In this document: one piece after another, positions 28,607 through 35,936 of the stretch
Layout of the letters: each line of letters opens with the position of its first letter
How positions within the stretch are numbered: position 1 is the first letter of the stretch
Assembly (NCBI GenBank): GCA_028713655.1
Contig: JAQTNW010000003.1
Location: 1-38,264 of the forward strand
Direction: 5' to 3'
Length of the DNA stretch: 38,264 bases
Source: Candidatus Methylacidiphilales bacterium
GTDB taxonomy: Bacteria; Verrucomicrobiota; Verrucomicrobiia; Methylacidiphilales; JAAUTS01
Position numbers and translations under genes: made by a program
The notes under the pieces: generated by a model
What the model was told of the DNA's origin: nothing
The model's database searches: none
What the model saw: the letters and a program-made list of their open reading frames with translations, nothing else

Positions 28607-29623
28607 TCAATAAATCGTAAAGCTGACTTCTTCCCAGTACCCGTTTCCGAGCTGCTCTTTCATGCTTTGGGAAAAGGGTTCCAATTGCCCGCTGACTTCC
28701 ATGATGGAACGGCGGGAGACAGCCAGGAGCCCCGCGAGTTGCCTGCCTTCGAGTATCTGCAAGTCTGTGATGACTCCATCCGAGCGGATGAAAAATTTGA
28801 TTCGTACGGTTCCGATGCTGACAATCCCGGAGTCTTTATTCACATAGATGTACCAGCGGGAGCCGATCGCGCGGAAAACCTTGGCTTTGTAGCGGCCCAT
28901 CTCGCTTTCCTGGGCGCCGATGGAGGAATCCAAATCCGGAGCGGCGCCGCCTTCAATCGTGTTGGCGCGTTTCTGCGCGGTAAAGGAACTGGAGGGTTGG
29001 CTGGGGTTGCTGGTTGTTTGCTGTTGCGCGGCTTTGGCCGGGGTGACTTCTTCCTGGGCCTTTCGTGGTTCCATCGGTTCGGCGATTCCAAATATACCGT
29101 CAGGACGCGGGGTTAAATTTTCCTTCGGGTTTTTAATTGCCTCCTGGGCTTCCACAGCCTTTTGCGGTTGCCGCTGTTCCTGCTGTTTGGTGTTTTCCCT
29201 GGCCTGGTTTTCGGGTGTTGGCTGTTGGGGATTGCCCTCAAGCTGCGGAGTGTATTCCTGATTGTGAAGGGTGATTCCCGGCACGCTGGCTCCTGTTTGG
29301 GAAGGCAGGAAGGGGTTGCCATTGCCAGCTTGGGTGCTTGAGGCTGCGGTGTTTTGCTCGCCCTCAAACGGGGTTCTGGAATCGGGTTTTGGAGCGTGGC
29401 GGGATTCGCTGGTATCGACGAAATATTTTTTGTTCGGATCCGCGGCGGGTTGCGGTTGCTTGACCGGTTCAGGTACCAGGGTAAGGGTCAGCGGTTGCCT
29501 GTGGATATCGGGCGTTTCGTGGCGATAAAGGGGGGCCAGTAATTTGGAAAACAGAAGCAACAAAATCAGCACATGAAGCATCAGGGACGCTCCAACGTAG
29601 GCCGACAATTGTTTCGGTTGCAT
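28607..29623 (-). CDS. TonB-like energy transducer protein
   Basis: A 338-residue protein with one N-terminal membrane helix (LSAYVGASLMLHVLILLLLFSKLL), a long Pro/Gln/Glu/Ser-rich periplasmic linker (about residues 45-230) and a C-terminal TonB/TolA-like domain (RYKAKVFRAIGSRWYIYVNK ... GTVRIKFFIRSDGVITDLQI). This is the architecture of proteins that couple the inner membrane to outer membrane receptors or lipoproteins. No ExbB/ExbD or receptor genes are adjacent, so its partner is unknown. The ATG at 29623 precedes the membrane helix with only two basic or polar residues; an upstream open frame to 29695 has no support. TATAGT 11 bases upstream of the ATG could be its -10 element. Confidence 0.75.
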   Translation of the reverse strand: MQPKQLSAYVGASLMLHVLILLLLFSKLLAPLYRHETPDIHRQPLTLTLVPEPVKQPQPAADPNKKYFVDTSESRHAPKPDSRTPFEGEQNTAASSTQAGNGNPFLPSQTGASVPGITLHNQEYTPQLEGNPQQPTPENQARENTKQQEQRQPQKAVEAQEAIKNPKENLTPRPDGIFGIAEPMEPRKAQEEVTPAKAAQQQTTSNPSQPSSSFTAQKRANTIEGGAAPDLDSSIGAQESEMGRYKAKVFRAIGSRWYIYVNKDSGIVSIGTVRIKFFIRSDGVITDLQILEGRQLAGLLAVSRRSIMEVSGQLEPFSQSMKEQLGNGYWEEVSFTIY

Positions 29624-29677
29624 GTTTGAAAACACTATACAAGGGCGCGGCTGCATGCCCAGCCGGATTGTTTGTGG

Positions 29678-29710
29678 CTTGGGCGTCCCGCCCAAGGACG
29701 GATTCGTCCG
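29678..29710. repeat. CTTGGGCG palindrome joined to a GGACGGATTC fragment
   Basis: CTTGGGCGTCCCGCCCAAG (29678-29696) is the reverse complement of the palindrome at 1942-1960. It is fused to GGACGGATTCGTCCG (29696-29710), a piece of the repeat at 8695 and 14830. The gap 29711-29787 holds nothing else I can name. Confidence 0.7.
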
Positions 29711-29787
29711 AAGCTTAAAACTTACAACTTAACACCTTAAACTTATGTAGAACCACGGCTGAGCGCAGATGGAAATACGTGGGCTTG

Positions 29788-30633
29788 TTATCCGACGGGA
29801 GTGTGCGACAGGCCAAGGGCTGTCCGCACTTCAGCTTGTGAAGCGATTCGTTTCCCAAACAGGGCAGCCATGCTCGAAGCGCGCTTGACCAAATCGGTGT
29901 TGGCAGCCGGGTGCCTGCGCTCAACATCAAGCCAGAGGCTGTCTTCGAGGCCAAGGCGAACTCCGTTTCCGTAGAGTATGCCCATCGCATTCATGGTCAG
30001 TTGGGCCGCTCCAAGTCCGCCGCCCGTCCACAATGAGCCCGGCGGCAACTCATTCATCAGCAAGCTGAGATGGGCTGGCGTTGCCTGGGCCGTGGCAATA
30101 TTCCCGAGGATGAAATTGAAATAAAGGGGCGGCCGTATCAATCCCTTGTCAACAAGGTAGCGCGCGTAGTTCAACATCCCGGTGTCGAACACCTCAAGCT
30201 CCGGCTTGATGCCGGCTTCGGCCATTCGTTCCGCCAGCCGGCGTATCATCTCCGGGCTGTTGACGCTTGTCTCGCGGCTGAAATTCATCGATGCCAGGGT
30301 CAGGCTGCCCATGTCCGGCTTCAAGTCGCCTGTGAGCCCCAGAGGATCGGAGCGTTCCTCAAAGGCGCCAAAATTCCGGCCGCTGAGCGAAACGCAAATG
30401 ACGATGTCGGGGAAAACCTCCCGAATGGACCCGATCAAACGCGCATAAATTTCCTTTTTGTAGGTCGGCTGGCCGTATTCGTCGCGCGCATGCAAATGCA
30501 GGATGTTGGCGCCCAATGCAACGCATTGTTTTACGTCCTCGACTATTTCCGGCATCGAAATCGGAACATGGGCATTCATCTCCTTGGTCGGGATCATGCC
30601 GGTGGGCGCCAGATTGAGAATCAGCCCGTCCAT
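29788..30633 (-). CDS. BKACE-family beta-keto acid cleavage enzyme (DUF849)
   Basis: A 281-residue TIM-barrel enzyme that cleaves beta-keto acids with acetyl-CoA; the founding member Kce acts on 3-keto-5-aminohexanoate in lysine fermentation. The zinc ligands align in number with Kce: H46 and H48 in LHLHARD and E230 in LGLEDSLW; S82, R226 and D231 are also kept. The N-terminal ITGAE motif of Kce is PTGMIP here, so Glu14 is replaced by isoleucine, which points to a substrate other than that of Kce. No other lysine fermentation gene is near. It is nine bases downstream of the hexapeptide acyltransferase gene and probably co-transcribed with it. Confidence 0.85.
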   Translation of the reverse strand: MDGLILNLAPTGMIPTKEMNAHVPISMPEIVEDVKQCVALGANILHLHARDEYGQPTYKKEIYARLIGSIREVFPDIVICVSLSGRNFGAFEERSDPLGLTGDLKPDMGSLTLASMNFSRETSVNSPEMIRRLAERMAEAGIKPELEVFDTGMLNYARYLVDKGLIRPPLYFNFILGNIATAQATPAHLSLLMNELPPGSLWTGGGLGAAQLTMNAMGILYGNGVRLGLEDSLWLDVERRHPAANTDLVKRASSMAALFGKRIASQAEVRTALGLSHTPVG

Positions 30634-30642
30634 ACAACAACA

Positions 30643-31143
30643 CTAGGCCGGTGTTTTGGGCAAGGGAAGCGATTCGGAACGGATGCGTGCGGGGTTGCCC
30701 AGCACGGTTGCGCCCTCGGGAACATCATGGGTGACCACGCTGCCGGCGCCAACCACGGCATTTGCCCCAATCGTCACGCCTGGCAGGATCACGCTGCCGC
30801 CCCCGACTTTCGCGCCGCGACAAATGCGGGGGAATGCCATCGATCCGCCGGTCAGTTTGTCGTTGAGTGTGACCACGCGCGGCCCAATGAAGACATCGTC
30901 CTCGATGACAACGCCTCTCGTAATGTGGCATGCCGTCTGGATGGAAACGCGGTCTCCAATCGTGCAGTGGCAGATGTTGCAATGGGAGCCGATGGTGCAA
31001 TGGGAACCGATTGCAGCGCCGGAATGGATCAGCGTCATCGACCCCACCCGGGTGGAGCCGCCGATTTGAACGCCGTCCTGCACTTCAGTCAGGACCGGAT
31101 TGTAAAACAGGACGCCTGGGAATCGTTTTGAAAGTTCTTGCAT
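30643..31143 (-). CDS. Left-handed beta-helix (hexapeptide repeat) acyltransferase
   Basis: A 166-residue protein made of hexapeptide repeats: VQIGGSTRVGSMTLIHSGAA, IGSHCTIGSHCNI, VVIEDDVFIGPRVVTLNDKL, VGGGSVILPGVTIGANAVVG and AGSVVTHDVPEGATVLGNPA. This is the trimeric WbbJ/NeuD-like O- or N-acetyltransferase type, which often modifies sugars for polysaccharides. The ATG at 31143 (MQELSKRFPGVLFYNPV) fits best; a longer frame upstream is hydrophobic and unlike the family. It heads a two-gene operon with the BKACE enzyme, an unusual pairing, so its acceptor need not be a sugar. Confidence 0.82.
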   Translation of the reverse strand: MQELSKRFPGVLFYNPVLTEVQDGVQIGGSTRVGSMTLIHSGAAIGSHCTIGSHCNICHCTIGDRVSIQTACHITRGVVIEDDVFIGPRVVTLNDKLTGGSMAFPRICRGAKVGGGSVILPGVTIGANAVVGAGSVVTHDVPEGATVLGNPARIRSESLPLPKTPA

Positions 31144-31673
31144 CTTCAACTGTTGGTACGTTGCCTTCCAGATAAAAGCCTTCCCGCGGAAGCAAAGCAA
31201 GGTTAAAGCGGATGTAAGCCTCATCCGTTTTGCAAAAAATGGTGTAGCGACAGGGAACGCATTTTTCACCGCAGAACGCGGAGAAAAATCAAAATTGAAC
31301 CACGGATAAACACGGATGTTCACGGATAGAAGGATCGCTGGATTCTTGTCTGAAGGGAGCGCGGGTCACAGAGTCGCCTGGGAGACCGTCCTTGCCTGCC
31401 CCTTCCGGCATCGTCTCGACGCTGACAGACGGGGCGGGACGCCCCTTGAACCCGCAGCCGGGACGGCCGCGCTACTCTGCGGAACACAACTATTTGCGTG
31501 GGCGTTTTCTCAAATGGAGGGACGAGCGCTGTCTCGTCCCACTTTTGTTGTGTTCTTGATCCTGTTGCGCCAATGATTCAACTTTTCTCCTGCGTCTGGT
31601 TTTGATACGGTTTAGCCAATCTTGTTTCTCGTGGCAGATGGCGAGGAGCGTTCGATAAAATGGAGAATCACAA
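31144..31673 (+). repeat. Intergenic tract of several dispersed repeats
   Basis: A 530-base gap without a supported gene. It contains TTTTTCACCGCAGAACGCGG at 31265-31284 (TTCACCGCAGAG family), CCACGGATAAACACGGATG at 31301-31319 with another CACGGAT at 31321 (also at 5401-5433), GGGGCGGGACGCCCC at 31432-31446 followed by GCCGGGACGGC, and the hairpin GGGACGAG/CTCGTCCC with flanks ATGGA and ACTTTTG at 31514-31546, a near-copy of the livF terminator at 1166-1193. These units are typical of dispersed repeats; no coding function is seen. Confidence 0.75.
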
Positions 31674-32243
31674 ATGGAAGCACCTAAATCAGGCCTTCGT
31701 GCATTTCAAGATCGGATGGCAAACGCCGGTTGGTGCATTCAATTGATCCCCTACGATGACCCATCAAAGCCGATGAGGGTTCAAACCAATTTGTATGCAT
31801 TGGTTGGAGTGCTTGTATTTCTTGGTGGATTTTTGCTGTTCCTTCAGAAGCATGACAGAATCTACCTGTGCGTCGCAGTTGTTGCTTTAGGCTTGGCTTG
31901 TCTCGGTCTTCTTTTTGTGGGAAGAAGTAAAAGGCGTGGATGGCAGCGATTGAACGCCGTTTGCATTGATAGAGAACACAAGCGATGCCATAGAATTGGT
32001 GGCGGTGCTGCTTCCGGTGGTTATACATGGGCATTCCGGTTGCTGTGTAAATTCGAGTTTGAGGGCACGGAATATTCTGTGACCCCAGGATTTTGGCGAT
32101 CGTTTGCATCGGAAAAAGGCCTCTTGCGCTTTTTGGAAAAAACAATCAATGGCGATGGAATCTGTGCGCTGTATGTGAATCCTCAGAATCCTCTGCAGAC
32201 GGAATTCTCCGGAGGGGATCTGGCAGACTGGCTTCTGCATTAG
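31674..32243 (+). CDS. DUF3592-like membrane protein, function unknown
   Basis: A 189-residue protein. Two close hydrophobic segments (LYALVGVLVFLGGFLLFLQ and IYLCVAVVALGLACLGLLFVG) are followed by a cytoplasmic or periplasmic domain beginning RGWQRLNAVCIDREHK, with YTWAFRLLCKFEFEGTEYSV and CALYVNPQNPLQTEF. The W-x-x-x-x-A-x-C/V start and the YVNPxNPxxTEF end resemble DUF3592 proteins. GGAG lies eight bases before the ATG. Codon use and lower GC differ from the neighbours, and it sits between repeats, so it may be a recent arrival. No function can be given. Confidence 0.7.
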   Translation: MEAPKSGLRAFQDRMANAGWCIQLIPYDDPSKPMRVQTNLYALVGVLVFLGGFLLFLQKHDRIYLCVAVVALGLACLGLLFVGRSKRRGWQRLNAVCIDREHKRCHRIGGGAASGGYTWAFRLLCKFEFEGTEYSVTPGFWRSFASEKGLLRFLEKTINGDGICALYVNPQNPLQTEFSGGDLADWLLH

Positions 32244-32320
32244 AAATGGTTGCCGGCGTTTGCTTGGGGTTGAAGTACGATAAATGACGACGTCAATTTC
32301 TGATAAAACGTAAAACTCAC

Positions 32321-32857
32321 ATGCCCAAAAAATCATATCCCTTTTCCAAGGTCTATGGCTTGCTTGAGCCGGGCCCGGTGGTGTTGCTAACAACCGCACA
32401 TCGAGGGCGTTCAGACGTCATGGCGATGTCGTGGCACACCATGCTCGAGTTTGAACCGCCGCTCGTGGGTTGCGTGGTGAGCAATCGCAACCATAGCTTC
32501 CGCCTGTTGAAGGCAAGCCGCGAATGCGTCATTAACATTCCCACAGTTGAGATCGCCGAAAAGGTTGTGGGTTGCGGCAATACGTCGGGTGCGAAGATTG
32601 ATAAGTTCAAAAAATTTGACCTCACGCCCAAGCCTGCCGCGCTGGTTGGCGCGCCTCTTATCGAAGAGTGCTTTGCCAATCTCGAATGCCAGGTGGTTGA
32701 TGCCCGGCTGGTGGCCAGCTATTGTTTTTTTGTTCTGGAAGTCGTCAAAGCCTGGATCAATCCCGCCGTGAAAAACTCGAGGACGATCCATCATCTTGGA
32801 AAAGGCAACTTCATGGTGGCCGGAGAAAAGATCAAGCTGAAGTCGAAGATGAAGTAA
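32321..32857 (+). CDS. Flavin reductase-like, FMN-binding (flavoredoxin family) protein
   Basis: A 178-residue protein with a split-barrel FMN-binding fold: PGPVVLLTTAHRGRSDVMAM, SWHTMLEFEPPLVGCVVSNR, NHSFRLLKASRECVINIP and CGNTSGAKIDKFKKFDLTP. This is the flavin reductase/flavoredoxin family, which moves electrons between NAD(P)H or iron-sulfur proteins and FMN. The exact donor and acceptor are not shown. The stop is one base before the next ATG, so it is co-transcribed with the GNAT gene and probably with the aldo-keto reductase gene. Confidence 0.85.
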   Translation: MPKKSYPFSKVYGLLEPGPVVLLTTAHRGRSDVMAMSWHTMLEFEPPLVGCVVSNRNHSFRLLKASRECVINIPTVEIAEKVVGCGNTSGAKIDKFKKFDLTPKPAALVGAPLIEECFANLECQVVDARLVASYCFFVLEVVKAWINPAVKNSRTIHHLGKGNFMVAGEKIKLKSKMK

Positions 32858-32858
32858 C

Positions 32859-33290
32859 ATGAAGCTCACGCCTGTAACCCAGCTCAATGAACAGCAGCTT
32901 GCCCAACTGCACCAACTTTATCAGGGCGAGTGGTGGAGTCGCGGGCGCACATTGCCGGACATCACGCGCGCAATCGCGGGGACCGACTACATTTTTGGAT
33001 TTGCCGAGCCGGACTCGGGCAGGCTCGTTATCTTTGCGCGGGTACTCAGCGACCGCGTGTACAAGGCGCTGTTGCTAGATGTCATTGTCCATCCGGATTA
33101 TCGCGGGCAGGGACTTGGCCGCATGCTTGTGGACGCCGTTGTCAGCCATCCCGACTTGGCGGGAGTCCGGCAGTTTGAACTTTATTGCCGTCCCGAGCTG
33201 CGTGATTTCTACCGCCAATGGGGATTCACGGACGATATAGGGGAAATTATATTCATGCGGAAAACGCTGGACGCCCAGAAGAGTGGATGA
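32859..33290 (+). CDS. GNAT family N-acetyltransferase (small)
   Basis: A 143-residue acetyltransferase. Motif A is LLDVIVHPDYRGQGLGRMLVDAVV and motif B FELYCRPELRDFYRQWGFTDDIG. The N-terminal part (YQGEWWSRGRTLPDITRAIA) resembles a group of small GNATs with WW near the N terminus. The substrate is unknown. It overlaps the stop region of the flavin reductase gene and ends 25 bases before the aldo-keto reductase start. Confidence 0.87.
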   Translation: MKLTPVTQLNEQQLAQLHQLYQGEWWSRGRTLPDITRAIAGTDYIFGFAEPDSGRLVIFARVLSDRVYKALLLDVIVHPDYRGQGLGRMLVDAVVSHPDLAGVRQFELYCRPELRDFYRQWGFTDDIGEIIFMRKTLDAQKSG

Positions 33291-33315
33291 AAATAAAAAC
33301 CAACAGGAGAATACT

Positions 33316-34224
33316 ATGAACCTTCCAAAACGGATATTGGGACGCACCAAACTTGAAGTGACCCAGCTTGGGTTTGGCGCAATGGAGATACGCGACCGGC
33401 GAATCTGGGGCGGGCGGCCCTGCAATCCCGATCAGGCGAAGACGATCCTCGCCTCGGTCCTGGATTCAGGGATCAACTTCATCGACACGGCAAACGACTA
33501 CGGCAAGAGCGAGTTGTTCATCGGCGAGTTCATCGCAAGCCGCCGAAAGGAATATTTTCTCGCCACCAAATGCGGCTGCCATGTGCAGTATGCGGGGGAT
33601 CATGACGACACGCCGCACGTTTGGACGCGCGAGAATATACTGCGGAACATCAGCGATTCGCTGCTGAAAATGCGGACCGATTATGTGGACCTCCTCCAAT
33701 TGCACAATCCGGAGGTCGAGACCTGCGAAAGCGCCAAACTGGTGGATGTATTGCGGGAATTGAAGAGTTCAGGGGCTGTTCGATTCATTGGATGCTCATC
33801 CACCTCGCCGCATTTGAAAACGTATATTGGCTGGGGAGTTTTTGATGTTTTCCAGGTGCCGTATTCGGCGCTGGAAAGGCGGCATGAAAATTTGATCACC
33901 CAGGCCGGTGAAGCCGGAGCGGGAGTTATTGTTCGGGGTGGTGTGGCAAGAGGCGAGCCTGGAGCGGGACTGGGCGGCAAGGACCGCTGGCAGCTATTCG
34001 AAAAAGCGCGGTTGGGCGAACTCTGCGGGCCGGGGGAAAGCCCCACGGCATTTTTGTTGCGGTTTACCTTGAGCCATCCGCATTGCCATACGACCATTGT
34101 TGGAACGCTTCAACCGGAGCATCTGAAGGAAAATGTTGCGATAGCCTGCAAAGGGGCTCTGCCTGCGGACGTTTATGCGGAAGCCAAGAAACGACTGGAT
34201 GCGGCGGGAGAACGGCCGGAATAA
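33316..34224 (+). CDS. Aldo/keto reductase
   Basis: A 302-residue TIM-barrel oxidoreductase using NADPH. The catalytic tetrad can be seen: D and Y in FIDTANDYGKSE, K in FLATKCG and H in LLQLHNP; VPYSALERR and the end region FTLSHPHCHTTIVGT complete the family pattern. The ATG at 33316 has AGGAG six bases upstream and starts NLPKRILGRTKLEVTQLGFG, the usual N terminus. Substrate is unknown. It ends a small operon with a flavin reductase and a GNAT enzyme, a possible detoxification group. Confidence 0.9.
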   Translation: MNLPKRILGRTKLEVTQLGFGAMEIRDRRIWGGRPCNPDQAKTILASVLDSGINFIDTANDYGKSELFIGEFIASRRKEYFLATKCGCHVQYAGDHDDTPHVWTRENILRNISDSLLKMRTDYVDLLQLHNPEVETCESAKLVDVLRELKSSGAVRFIGCSSTSPHLKTYIGWGVFDVFQVPYSALERRHENLITQAGEAGAGVIVRGGVARGEPGAGLGGKDRWQLFEKARLGELCGPGESPTAFLLRFTLSHPHCHTTIVGTLQPEHLKENVAIACKGALPADVYAEAKKRLDAAGERPE

Positions 34225-34802
34225 AATCAAATAAGGCGATGTTAGTTGCAGCGGAGTGCGGTGATCCATGTTTTGGATCGCCACGACCCAGAAAACCACA
34301 CACTCCGAAGCAGTCGCCGCGGCGACCTTTCTGCCCCTCTTGACATAGGGGATTGGGCCTCCTAATGAACCAGTTGTGACAAGATGTTGAAAGACAGAAT
34401 GTTAGAGATTTTGTGAATTTTCATAAGGACCAAAGGTCCGCCCTATACCAGCCTGGGGCGAAGCCCTGGGTGAGGATGCAAAATGATTTATCGAGCTCTG
34501 AAGGAGCGACCCAGAGCCCGGCATACGTTAGAACGCACCTTTGGTGCTTCTCTCATGAACCCACGTTCATTCCCGCTCAAAACATATTTTTAAAAGGTTT
34601 GGATTCTCGCGATGACGCGGCAGGAGCGAGATTAAGATTGGGAGATAGAGTTAGAGTTAGAGGTGGTTCTGTGAGTTCTCCTGCCTGCGATGCCTATCGG
34701 AGTTGCGTTTGGTGTTATGTCGGTAGTGAGTTGATATAGGCCGCTTCGGCGGGGTTTCGCGCCGAAGCATGTGAAGATACCCAACCGCAAGGGCGGGGAG
34801 CT
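34225..34802. repeat. Intergenic tract rich in hairpins and low-complexity repeats
   Basis: A 578-base gap without a supported gene. Hairpins in order: GGTGATCC/GGATCGCC (34260-34282), perfect palindrome GTCGCCGCGGCGAC (34313-34326), GGACC/GGTCC around AAA (34427-34439), GGGC/GCCC around GAA (34456-34466), GCTCTG/CAGAGC (34495-34516) and GCTTCGGCG/CGCCGAAGC (34743-34768). The stretch ATTAAGATTGGGAGATAGAG then TTAGAGTTAGAG (34631-34662) is low complexity. The order of units (GGACCAAAGGTCC, CCTGGGGCGAAGCCCTGGG, CTGAAGGAGCGAC) recalls composite intergenic repeats of planctomycetes and verrucomicrobia; this is from memory. An open frame at 34413-34739 lies within it and looks spurious. Confidence 0.6.
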
Positions 34803-35936
34803 TCACCGTGCCTGCATTTGCACGCTGGAGGTGAGCAGCACGTAGCGGTTTCCGGCCTGCCTGTAGAAGCTGACTGTGACGCGGGCCGACTCGCCCTTTT
34901 TGAGGCGCTGCAGTTCATGCGGCAATTCCGCTTCCGTGCGCACCCGGTACGGCCCCACGCCGCGCAACAACATGCCTTTTTGAATCCCGACTTGCTCCGC
35001 CGGGCTGCCCGGCTCGACATGGGAAACCAACAAGCCTGTCCCCGCGGTGTAGCCAAAGCTTTCAGCCAGCGGCTGGTCCATTTCCTGGACGGTCATGCCG
35101 AATTTCGTTTTCAGCAAATCGAGAAGCGAAGCCTTGGGCGGCTCTTTCTTCCGGCCTTCGGCAATGTCGATGGAGTCGCGGACAAAAACCGCCACCCGTT
35201 CGGCGGGAATGGCGAAACCGATGTTCTCCGCGCCCTTGCCGACCTTGGCCGTGTTGAGACCGACAAATTGTCCCAGGATATCCACCAGGGGACCGCCGCT
35301 GTTGCCCGGGTTGATGGCCGCGTCGGTCTGAAGCAGGGCATCATAGGCAACGCCATCGACTGTAATGTTTCGGTTGGTGGCGCTCAAAATTCCCTGGCTG
35401 ACGCTGCTTTCAAACCCGATGGGGTTGCCGATGGCGATCACGGTCTGGCCGAGCAGGTTGGGGGAAAGTTTGACCAGATCGAGCATGGGCAGAGGGTCTT
35501 TGGACTCGATTTTGATGAGGGCAAGGTCCAGGTCGGAATCGGAACGGATCAATTTTGCGTCGTAGGTTTTTTTATCCGCCAGGGTGACCTTGATTTTTTC
35601 CTGCGAAGCGCGCCCGGCGACGTGTTCGTTCGTCACGATATAGCCTGCGGATGACACAAGGACGCCGGAACCCAGGCTGCGCACGGGCACCTGCGTGATT
35701 TGCCCATGCTGGATGTAGGAGTTTCCAAAAAAGCGTTCGAAGAAAAGATCGGAGGGGTCCTGCTGAATCCGTGTTTCGACCGTTTCGGTGTAAATATTGA
35801 CAACGGCGGGGCGGACTTTTTTGACGACCTGGACCACCGGCTCGTTTTCAGGCGAGACAGTTTGCGCCGAAGCCGTCACGAAACTGTAAAGAAACAGTGC
35901 TGAAAATGGGAGCAGGACCAAACGATGAATACGCAT
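34803..35936 (-). CDS. HtrA/DegQ-type S1C serine protease
   Basis: A 377-residue secreted protease. The ATG at 35936 gives a signal peptide (MRIHRLVLLPFSALFLYSFV, then TASAQT). The trypsin-like domain has the triad H105 (NEHVAG), D137 (SDLDLALIK) and S213 (INPGNSGGPL); a single PDZ domain follows (about residues 270-370, GTGLLVSHVEPGSPAEQVGIQKG). This is the DegQ-like periplasmic quality-control type, with one PDZ rather than two. A second ATG at 35954 would start almost exactly at a transcript begun from a TATACT at 35967-35962. Either start makes its 5' end overlap or abut that of the divergent DUF2851 gene. Confidence 0.9.
   Translation of the reverse strand: MRIHRLVLLPFSALFLYSFVTASAQTVSPENEPVVQVVKKVRPAVVNIYTETVETRIQQDPSDLFFERFFGNSYIQHGQITQVPVRSLGSGVLVSSAGYIVTNEHVAGRASQEKIKVTLADKKTYDAKLIRSDSDLDLALIKIESKDPLPMLDLVKLSPNLLGQTVIAIGNPIGFESSVSQGILSATNRNITVDGVAYDALLQTDAAINPGNSGGPLVDILGQFVGLNTAKVGKGAENIGFAIPAERVAVFVRDSIDIAEGRKKEPPKASLLDLLKTKFGMTVQEMDQPLAESFGYTAGTGLLVSHVEPGSPAEQVGIQKGMLLRGVGPYRVRTEAELPHELQRLKKGESARVTVSFYRQAGNRYVLLTSSVQMQAR

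Noticed and set aside
31297-31327. CACGGAT copies as a possible CRISPR-like array
   Set aside because: The units are seven to ten bases, spaced irregularly and without unique spacers of constant length.
34413-34739. A 108-codon frame inside the hairpin-rich tract
   Set aside because: It translates repeat units and low-complexity purines; similar spurious proteins are common over such repeats.
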